The position numbers and the translations under genes are program-made. A DNA stretch of 9,339 nt from Thermoleophilia bacterium (lineage in GTDB: Bacteria > Actinomycetota > Thermoleophilia > Gaiellales > Gaiellaceae). Below, in pieces: positions 1 through 5,922 of this stretch (position 1 is its first letter; each line of letters begins with the position of its first letter). Under the pieces are notes generated by a model. It did no database searches, was not told the DNA's origin, and saw only the letters and a list, made by a program, of their open reading frames with translations. The DNA lies in NCBI GenBank assembly GCA_013362295.1, contig JABFWJ010000302.1, positions 1 to 9,339 on the forward strand. The letters run 5' to 3'.

Positions 1-3000
1 GACGCGACTCCGGCAACCTACAGTTGGACGGTCGACACGGTGCCGCCGGATACGACTCTCGATTCGTCCGCCGTCCCCGATCCCAGCAACCTTCCCGCCT
101 CCTTTGCGTTCACCGGCGAGGCGGGCGCCACATTCCAGTGCAGCCTCGACGCCGCGGCGTTCGCTGGGTGCACGTCGCCGGTCTCGATCCCTGCAGCTCA
201 ACTGTCCGAAACAAGGCACACGTTCCGCGTGCGTGCGATCGACGCAGCCGGCAACGTCGACCCGACGCCCGCCAGCTACTCATGGACGGAGGACAAGACG
301 ACGCCGACGACCACGCTGACGACGACACCGCCGTCCGCGTCGGCCTCGACGTCGGCGACGTTCAACTGGACGACCGACGAGACGGCAACCTTCTCGTGCC
401 GCGTCGACGCGAACGCGTTCGCTCCGTGCGGCACCGGCACCAGCGGCACGAAGACCTTCACGGGCCTCGGCCAGGGCTCGCACACATTCAACATCCGCGC
501 CAGGGATGGGGCGGGCAACATCACGCCGCTGCCGGGCGTCAGCTACACCTGGACGGTCGACACCGGCCCGCCCGACACGCTGCTCGACACGACCTCGGCG
601 CCGGCGAACCCGACCGCCTCGGCGAACGCGTCGTTCACCTTCAGCTCGACGGAGCCGACCGGCGCCACCTTCAAGTGCAAGCTCGACGGGGCGGCGACAT
701 TCACCGCCTGCACGAGCCCGCAGAGCTACACGGCCCTGAGCGACGGCAGCCACACGTTCTCCGTCGAGGCGATCGACGCGGTAGGCAACATCGACCCGTC
801 TCCGGCGACGTACACCTGGCTCGTGGACATCACGAACCCGACGGGCGCGCTCACCGCCCCCGTCGCAGGCGCGACCGTTTCCGGCACGACGGCGGTCACC
901 GCCACGGCGAACGACAACGTCAGCGTCCTCAACGTGCAGTTCAAGCTGGACGGCGCCGATCTCGGCACGCCGGACGTCGCCGCGCCCTATTCCGTGAACT
1001 GGGACACGACGGTCACCGCCGACGGCCCGCACACCCTGACCGCTGTGATCAAGGACGAGGTCCTCAACACGATCACCACGACGTCGGTCAACGTGACCGT
1101 GTCGAACGCGACACATCCGGTCGCGACGGCGACGAACGGGATCATCGACGTCGGCCCAGGCTCGGTCGACGCCACGACGCGCAACGTCATCCGCACCTCG
1201 GCCGGCCGCGTCTACATCATCGCCAACGACGACTCGGCCGCGGTCAACAACGCGGTGCACGCAGCGACGGGCCCCGGCGTGATCCGCGCCTATCAGGGGA
1301 ACCAGACCGGCACGCCGTCCGCGTTCGCCGAGGCCGACGCGGCCAATCATCCGGTCTCGGGTAGCGGCGGCCTCACCGCGTTCGGCGGAGTGGACGTCCG
1401 GCTCGGCGACGACGGCGTCGCCCGCGCGATCTTCAACGACAACTCGTTCGGCACGAACTTCCTGTACCGCACGTTCTCGACGATCACCAATACCTGGGGC
1501 CCGACGGAGACGATCGACTCGGGCATCGGGACGGAGAGCCGCGGCAGGATCCGCTACGCGATGGCGCTGGACGCGTCGAACGTCCCGCACGTCGTCTGGG
1601 TCAAGGGCTGCCCCGCAGACGACAGCACGAAGTGCGCTGCGAACACGACGCTCAGCTACTCGAACCGTGCCGGCGGGACGTGGAGCACCCCGGTGGCGAT
1701 CGCGACGGGCGGCCGCCCGATCCACCCGATGCTCGCGTTCGACACGAACGGCGTGCTGCACCTCTCGTGGATGGAAGACAACGGCTCGGCGTCGACGATC
1801 AAGTACGCGACCCGCACGGGTGCGACCTGGAGCGCGCCCGAGACGGTCCCGACTGGCTCCGTCCTCTCCAACGTCAACGCCGACCAGGGCCCGAGCATCG
1901 CGACCGATTCCGCCGGCCACCCGTACGTCCTCTACGTCGGGCCGTCGCTCGGCACCTTCGGTCCGGCCGGGCGCACGGCCGTCTACGGCGAGATCAAGGC
2001 GATGGAGAAGGTGGGCGGCAGCTGGACGGACGTCAGCCCGCCCGGGGCCACGGCTGCCCCGGCCACGCCTCCGGACTACCTGAGCCATACGCCGCAGGTC
2101 TACACCCACGGCAACGACCTCTATGCCTTCAACGGCCACGACACCGACATCAACTTCGCGTACGCCCGCAAGTTCGCAGGCGGTAGCTGGACGGCTCAGT
2201 CGAAGCTCGGCACGACGATGGCCGACGGATCGGCGAGCATCCGCTGGGATCCGCTGCACGAGACGGACGCCGCGATCATCGACGCGGCCACCTACGACGA
2301 GGACCGGCTCGGCAATCGCAGCTTCCTGGGCGAGGTCTACTACGCCGCCGTTTTGCCGACGGTCGCGGACTCGACGCCGCCGACGGTCTCGCTGACGGCG
2401 CCCGCCGCCGGCACGGTGACCGGAACGGTCGCCGTGAGCGCGAACGCGGGCGACAACGTCGCCGTCGCCGGCGTGACGTTCATGCTCGACGGGTCGAGCA
2501 TCGCTGCCGAGGACACCACGTCGCCGTACTCGATCAACTGGGACACGACGACCGCGTCCAACGGTACGCACACGCTGACCGCGATCGCGCGCGACACGTC
2601 CGGAAACACGACGACCTCTGCGTCCGTCACCGTGACGGTCAGCAACACCGTGATCGTTCCGGCTGTCTCGTCGGTGCTCTTCGGCGCGACGACGGTGTTC
2701 ACTCCGACCGATACGAACCTGCCGGGCGCGATCGAGGCCTTCGACGTCGGCACCGTGGCCGCCGGGTCGCTCGCCAGGGTGCACGTTTGGCTCGACGCCC
2801 CGCTGCCGTCGACCCTGCTCCTCGGGCTCTACTCGAACAACGCCGGCGCGCCCGGCACGCTCCTCTCGAGCACGAGCGTCGCGGCGCCGGCCACCGGATG
2901 GAACGATGTCGCGTTCGGGCCGCTCACCATCACTCTCGGGACGCGCTACTGGCTGGCGCTCCTGACGCCGAACGGCGCCGCCAATGGACCGCATTTCCGC

Positions 3001-3126
3001 GACGCACGGACAGGCGGCGCGGGACGGTTTGTGAGCGGCCTCGGGCTCACCGCCCTGCCGGTGACGTGGCCGTCGGGCGGCAGCCCGAACACGGACGGCC
3101 CGCTCGCCGCCTGGGGCGGCACCTAA
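1..3126 (+). CDS. Secreted multi-domain surface protein: Ig-like repeats, beta-propeller and C-terminal beta domain (5'-truncated by window)
   Basis: The frame is open from base 1 and ends at TAA 3124-3126, giving 1041 visible residues. The GTG at 40 is internal, because the same repeat type continues upstream of it, so the N-terminus and any signal peptide are outside the window. Order of domains: the end of one Ig-like repeat (1-39); three repeats with a Cys pair 10-11 residues apart (about 40-297, 298-564, 565-831; Cys codons 139/169, 397/427, 676/709), each ending in a G-x-H-T-F...A-G-N-x-D...Y-x-W pattern; a different Ig-like domain (832-1107); a sialidase/BNR-like propeller (1108-2370); a second copy of that Ig type (2374-2646); and a C-terminal beta domain (2650-3126) with G-L-Y-S-N-N-A-G and Y-W-L-A-L motifs seen in bacterial surface proteins. 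Propeller Trp codons in G-x-W-[ST]-type turns lie at 1495, 1681, 1828, 2023 and 2188. No LPXTG, C-terminal membrane helix or protease motif is visible. An extracellular binding or adhesion role is inferred; the ligand is unknown. Confidence 0.9.
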   Translation, partial: DATPATYSWTVDTVPPDTTLDSSAVPDPSNLPASFAFTGEAGATFQCSLDAAAFAGCTSPVSIPAAQLSETRHTFRVRAIDAAGNVDPTPASYSWTEDKTTPTTTLTTTPPSASASTSATFNWTTDETATFSCRVDANAFAPCGTGTSGTKTFTGLGQGSHTFNIRARDGAGNITPLPGVSYTWTVDTGPPDTLLDTTSAPANPTASANASFTFSSTEPTGATFKCKLDGAATFTACTSPQSYTALSDGSHTFSVEAIDAVGNIDPSPATYTWLVDITNPTGALTAPVAGATVSGTTAVTATANDNVSVLNVQFKLDGADLGTPDVAAPYSVNWDTTVTADGPHTLTAVIKDEVLNTITTTSVNVTVSNATHPVATATNGIIDVGPGSVDATTRNVIRTSAGRVYIIANDDSAAVNNAVHAATGPGVIRAYQGNQTGTPSAFAEADAANHPVSGSGGLTAFGGVDVRLGDDGVARAIFNDNSFGTNFLYRTFSTITNTWGPTETIDSGIGTESRGRIRYAMALDASNVPHVVWVKGCPADDSTKCAANTTLSYSNRAGGTWSTPVAIATGGRPIHPMLAFDTNGVLHLSWMEDNGSASTIKYATRTGATWSAPETVPTGSVLSNVNADQGPSIATDSAGHPYVLYVGPSLGTFGPAGRTAVYGEIKAMEKVGGSWTDVSPPGATAAPATPPDYLSHTPQVYTHGNDLYAFNGHDTDINFAYARKFAGGSWTAQSKLGTTMADGSASIRWDPLHETDAAIIDAATYDEDRLGNRSFLGEVYYAAVLPTVADSTPPTVSLTAPAAGTVTGTVAVSANAGDNVAVAGVTFMLDGSSIAAEDTTSPYSINWDTTTASNGTHTLTAIARDTSGNTTTSASVTVTVSNTVIVPAVSSVLFGATTVFTPTDTNLPGAIEAFDVGTVAAGSLARVHVWLDAPLPSTLLLGLYSNNAGAPGTLLSSTSVAAPATGWNDVAFGPLTITLGTRYWLALLTPNGAANGPHFRDARTGGAGRFVSGLGLTALPVTWPSGGSPNTDGPLAAWGGT

Positions 3127-4049
3127 CCCGGCTTCCGGCCCGAGAGGAACGCGCGCGCAAAGCGCGTCGACCCCTCCCCGCGCTCGACCTGTGGGCGCAG
3201 CACGGCCGTCACGCGCTCGATCTCCTCGGCGGTGAGCGCGCCTTCCATCGCCTCGCGAAACGTCGGCGCGAGCGGGTTGGGCGACGAGTCGAGGAACACG
3301 TTCCAGTCGGTTGTCCGCCCCAGCGGCGTACGCAGCACCTCCGCGATCAGCGTCAGGCGCAGTTCGACGAACCCGGCCTCCTCGGCCAGGCGAAGCAGGT
3401 CGCGCTCGTCGAAGCCGATCATCGCGTCCAGCCCGCCCGCGTCTTCCTGCACGCGGTCGATGACGGCGACGATCCTCCGCATGAGCTCCTCGACGCCGGC
3501 GAGCTCGCGGAAGCCCCAGCTCGACTTGCGCTCCTCGAGGCCGAAGCGGTTAATCGGCTCGAAGATCGCGATCCGGCCACCCGGCCGCAGGACACGGAAG
3601 AACTCACTGAATGCCCGCTCCTTGTCGTCGACGTAGATGAGCACTGAGCGGGTCGTGACGACATCGGCCGCGACGTCGCCGAGATCGGTGGCACTCGCGA
3701 GTCGGTACTCGGCCTCGCCGCCCGCGATCGCGCGGCAGTCGTCCAGGCAGGTCTGCGAGATGTCGCTGAAGACGACGTGCGCACCCCGCTCGAGCGCACC
3801 CAGCCCGACGAGGCCGTCGCCACAGCCCACGTCGAGCAGCACATCGCCGCGCTGCACGGCCGCGAGCTCCAGCAGCTCGTCCCGCACAGGCCCGAGCATC
3901 TCGAGCAGCGCCCGCCGCTGCTCCACGGAACCGCCGTCCCGCCGACACCGCAGCCACTGCGCCCAGCGGTCGGTCAGCCGAGGCTCCGGCAGCCGGTCGG
4001 CCGACGTGACGCTCCGGGGCCCGCGTGGGAGGACGGAGCAGCCGAGCAC
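3123..4049 (-). CDS. Class I SAM-dependent methyltransferase
   Basis: About 308 residues from the GTG at 4049. Motif I, L-L-D-V-G-C-G-D-G (about residues 70-79), is the SAM-binding glycine loop. It is followed by the acidic end of strand 2 (V-V-F-S-D-I), the strand 4 segment D-V-V-T-T-R-S-V-L-I-Y (about 129-139) and the post-motif L-R-P-G-G-R-I-A-I-F-E-P (about 154-165). The fold is clear but the substrate is not. The start is uncertain. A conserved-looking R-W-A-Q-W-L segment lies before the alternative GTG at 3926, and the only ATG/GTG/TTG between that segment and the upstream gene is the GTG at 4049. That start overlaps the end of the HAAS gene by 76 bp in another frame, and a hand count of 25 codons in the overlap gives G or C third positions in 23. 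The frame stays open to 4181 with no better start. The TAG stop (3123-3125) overlaps the convergent stop of the surface-protein gene. It is the last gene of the padR operon. Confidence 0.85.
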   Translation of the reverse strand: MLGCSVLPRGPRSVTSADRLPEPRLTDRWAQWLRCRRDGGSVEQRRALLEMLGPVRDELLELAAVQRGDVLLDVGCGDGLVGLGALERGAHVVFSDISQTCLDDCRAIAGGEAEYRLASATDLGDVAADVVTTRSVLIYVDDKERAFSEFFRVLRPGGRIAIFEPINRFGLEERKSSWGFRELAGVEELMRRIVAVIDRVQEDAGGLDAMIGFDERDLLRLAEEAGFVELRLTLIAEVLRTPLGRTTDWNVFLDSSPNPLAPTFREAMEGALTAEEIERVTAVLRPQVERGEGSTRFARAFLSGRKPG

Positions 4050-4357
4050 ACCTGGTGCGGTGTGCGATGGCCCGAGGCGTGCTGGACGATCCCGAGGGCG
4101 ACGGTCGTCGCCACCGCGAGTGCCAGCACCGCGGCGCGGCGACGATTCTGCGCCCGGACGGCGGCGGTGTGCGCCTGCCACGACGCGACGACGTCACCCG
4201 GCGCGCCGAGGCGCGCCATGACCTCGCCCGCGCGACGACCCTCGGCTTCGAGCGAGTCCTCGATGTGGTCGCGCAGCTCGGTCAGCAACCGCGTGCGCGC
4301 GCCACGGCTTCCGCCGAGATCACCTGCGACCGCCCGCAGGTAGTCCTGTGGATCCAT
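3974..4357 (-). CDS. HAAS / permease-prefix-type membrane protein, PadR partner
   Basis: 127 residues. The N-terminal helical region (about 1-62) has the pattern of HAAS domains, small helical modules usually encoded next to PadR regulators: an initial Y-L-x-x-V helix, L-L-T-E-L-R-D-H-I-E-D-S-L, and M-A-R-L-G-A-P-G-D-V-V. A basic stretch N-R-R-R then precedes one membrane helix (about 74-91, A-V-L-A-L-A-V-A-T-T-V-A-L). The 36-residue tail is low in hydrophobic residues and its last 25 codons overlap the methyltransferase start. The ATG at 4357 was preferred to the in-frame start 15 codons upstream because it shares one base with the padR stop (TGATG) and has a GGAG at 4363-4366 five bases ahead. 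Translational coupling to padR is therefore likely. In this family the protein is thought to modulate PadR or sense the membrane; that role is inferred here. Confidence 0.8.
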   Translation of the reverse strand: MDPQDYLRAVAGDLGGSRGARTRLLTELRDHIEDSLEAEGRRAGEVMARLGAPGDVVASWQAHTAAVRAQNRRRAAVLALAVATTVALGIVQHASGHRTPHQVCSAAPSSHAGPGASRRPTGCRSLG

Positions 4358-4674
4358 CACTGCTCCAGCACCGCCCGAACGCCGGCCGTGAAGCGGTCCC
4401 ATTCGGACCGCTGCTCGGCGAGCGCCTCGACGCCGCGTGCCGTGAGCTCGTACTCGCGCCGCCGGCGCCCGTCGACGTCACCCCAGCGGCTGCGCAGGAG
4501 GCCGCCGTCCTCGAGCCGGTGGAGCGCCGGATAGACCGTGCCCTCCGGGTAATCGAAGCGGTTGCCGCTCGAGCGGCGCACCTGATCGATGATCGCGTAG
4601 CCGTGGAGCGGCCGGGCGCGTAGCGCCGCCAGCAGCAGCAGATCCAGATGGCCCGAGTACTGTTCGCGCGCCAT
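4357..4674 (-). CDS. PadR family transcriptional regulator
   Basis: 105 residues, the length of the short PadR class that has a winged helix and a short C-terminal helix. Signature elements: L-L-L-L-A-A-L-R-A-R-P-L-H-G-Y-A-I-I (11-28, helix 1 and the G-Y turn), E-G-T-V-Y-P-A-L-H-R-L-E (about 43-54, recognition helix) and the wing R-R-R-R-E-Y-E-L-T (about 68-77). It should bind DNA as a dimer and repress its own promoter; the 37-bp dyad at 4673-4709 reaches its start codon. The gene starts with ATG at 4674 and has a -10-like TAGAAT only 8 bp upstream, so the message is probably leaderless. It is first in an operon with the HAAS and methyltransferase genes and is divergent from lepB. The inducer cannot be told from sequence. 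Confidence 0.93.
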   Translation of the reverse strand: MAREQYSGHLDLLLLAALRARPLHGYAIIDQVRRSSGNRFDYPEGTVYPALHRLEDGGLLRSRWGDVDGRRRREYELTARGVEALAEQRSEWDRFTAGVRAVLEQ

Positions 4675-4709
4675 ACCTCGACATTCTATGGCATAGACGT
4701 TCTAGGTAT
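4673..4709. promoter_or_regulatory. 37-bp dyad between padR and lepB, probable PadR operator
   Basis: A dyad centred on base 4691 pairs 14 of 18 positions on each side. The core TCTATGGCATAGA (4685-4697) is a perfect 13-bp inverted repeat. Outer arms ATACCT (4673-4678) and AGGTAT (4704-4709) are perfect and share the same centre, with one further matching pair of dinucleotides between. The dyad overlaps the padR start codon, the padR -10 and the first bases of the lepB -10, so one bound regulator could block both promoters. The symmetry is read directly. That PadR binds it is inferred from position and from autoregulation being usual in the family. Confidence 0.7.
4683..4688 (-). promoter_or_regulatory. 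-10 box of padR operon (TAGAAT)
   Basis: On the minus strand TAGAAT fits the TANNNT actinobacterial -10 pattern and ends 8 bp before the padR ATG. Initiation 6-7 bp downstream would give a 5' leader of only one or two bases, effectively leaderless. No convincing -35 was found. Confidence 0.5.
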
Positions 4710-4712
4710 AGT
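4707..4712 (+). promoter_or_regulatory. -10 box of lepB (TATAGT)
   Basis: TATAGT matches the -10 consensus at five of six bases and ends six bases before the lepB ATG at 4719. The expected start point falls on or next to the A of ATG, so the lepB mRNA is probably leaderless. There is no Shine-Dalgarno sequence in this gap. No good -35 hexamer is visible at the expected spacing. Confidence 0.55.
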
Positions 4713-4718
4713 GCCGAG

Positions 4719-5312
4719 ATGCTCGACCGGCTCACGAAAGGCCTGCCGCGACGGTGGCGCGTCACGATCGACTGGCTGCTCACGATCGTCGGCGCGATCG
4801 TGATCGTCTTGGCCGTCAAGCAATGGGTGGTCAATCCCTACCGGATCCCGTCGAGCTCGATGGAACCAACCCTCCTCTGTGCGCGGCCGGCAGACGGCTG
4901 CACGGCGAGCTTCTCCGATCGCATCCTCGCCTGCCGCTTCTGCCTGCGGCTGCATGCGCCGAGGCGCAGCGAGATCCTCGTCTTCCAGACGCCGCCGCTC
5001 GCCAGGGCCCGCTGTGGGCTCGGCGGCGTCTACGTCAAGCGGGTGATCGGCCTGCCGGGCGAGACCTGGGAGGAGCGCGCCGGCCGCGTCTACATCGACG
5101 GACGGCCTCTCTCGGAGCCGTACGTGAACGCGGACGGCCGGGACACGAGGACGATCGCCCCGGTCCGGATCGCCAGAAGCAGCTACTTCATGATGGGCGA
5201 CAACCGCACGGACTCGTGCGACTCGCGCAGCTGGGGCACCGTTCCGCGCGGCAGCCTGATCGGCAACGTCTTCGCGACGTACTGGCCGCCGCAACGCATC
5301 GCGATCCGCTGA
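4719..5312 (+). CDS. lepB: Signal peptidase I
   Basis: 197 residues, the short Gram-positive-type length. It removes signal peptides from exported proteins at the outer face of the membrane using a Ser-Lys dyad. A basic N-terminus is followed by one membrane anchor (about 17-35). Box B P-S-S-S-M-E-P-T-L carries the catalytic Ser47; box D Y-V-K-R-V-I-G-L-P-G-E carries the general-base Lys107; box E G-D-N-R-T-D-S-C-D-S-R-x-W-G (160-173) is complete. The protein has six cysteines: four between the Ser and Lys boxes (54, 61, 72, 75, the last two as C-R-F-C), plus Cys99 and Cys167. The classic enzymes lack such a cluster; here it may form disulfides or bind a metal. The ATG at 4719 lies just after a -10 box. 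The large surface protein in this window would be a plausible client, but no specific link is shown. Confidence 0.95.
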   Translation: MLDRLTKGLPRRWRVTIDWLLTIVGAIVIVLAVKQWVVNPYRIPSSSMEPTLLCARPADGCTASFSDRILACRFCLRLHAPRRSEILVFQTPPLARARCGLGGVYVKRVIGLPGETWEERAGRVYIDGRPLSEPYVNADGRDTRTIAPVRIARSSYFMMGDNRTDSCDSRSWGTVPRGSLIGNVFATYWPPQRIAIR

Positions 5313-5337
5313 CGGCTCGAATCGGGAGCACTTCTGA

Positions 5338-5913
5338 TTACGACCAGAGGTTTGCGTCGCCTCTCACGACGAGGTCGGCGCGCTCGTCCGGACGTTCCCG
5401 GATGCGGTACTCGTCCTCGGAGGCCATCCAGCGTTCCCACTGGTGCCGCGACTCCGGCCCGTCGCGATCGAGCCCGCGCGCGAGCCGGACTTCGGCCGCG
5501 GCCTCGATCCAGATCGAGTACGTCAGATACGGATGGAACGCTGCACGCGACGCGGTCACTCCTTCCAGGAGCAGAACGGGTGTCGGCCCGATCTCCACCC
5601 ATTCCGGCGCCCGTCCGGCCTCCCACGGCGTCGCCTCGAAGCGCAACACCTCCTCGTTCCGGGCCAACGGCTCGAGCACGAGGTCGACCATCCGCGGCCA
5701 CCAGTCGACCGGGTCGTCCCAGCTCGCGAAGTCGTCGGTGTGCACGATCTCGGCGTTCCCGAGGAACGCCGCCAGGTGCCGTGCGAACGTGCTCTTTCCC
5801 GCACCGCCTTGTCCGTCGATCGCAACGACCTTCGTCGCCATCCGCGCCGGCGCCCGCCGCGTCGCCAGGTCGTTCGCGATCCGTTCGAGCAGCCCCGAGA
5901 GGCTCGCCGCCAT
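5338..5913 (-). CDS. Uridine-kinase-like P-loop kinase
   Basis: 191 residues. The Walker A loop G-Q-G-G-A-G-K-S-T (34-42, Lys40) follows a V-V-A-I-D strand. A T-D-D-F segment (59-62) and L-L-L-E-G (114-118, Walker B-like) match the nucleoside/uridine kinase family, and R-L-A-R-G-L-D-R-D (143-151) resembles the LID that closes over ATP. A phosphoryl-transfer role on a nucleoside or a related small molecule is expected, but the phosphate acceptor cannot be assigned. The helical leader of 24 residues before the core is typical of these proteins, so the ATG at 5913 was kept over the internal ATG at 5841. A GGAG lies at 5916-5919, only two bases from the ATG. The gene begins 9 bp after the stop of the cyclic-di-GMP enzyme and is convergent with lepB, with a 25-bp gap that holds no obvious terminator. 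Confidence 0.85.
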   Translation of the reverse strand: MAASLSGLLERIANDLATRRAPARMATKVVAIDGQGGAGKSTFARHLAAFLGNAEIVHTDDFASWDDPVDWWPRMVDLVLEPLARNEEVLRFEATPWEAGRAPEWVEIGPTPVLLLEGVTASRAAFHPYLTYSIWIEAAAEVRLARGLDRDGPESRHQWERWMASEDEYRIRERPDERADLVVRGDANLWS

Positions 5914-5922
5914 CGCTCCAAT

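Noticed and set aside
280..2994. A 904-codon open frame on the minus strand, opposite the surface-protein gene
   Set aside because: Arg-, Asp- and Gly-rich composition with no recognisable domain. It is the mirror of a real coding frame with extreme third-position GC, which removes stops on the other strand.
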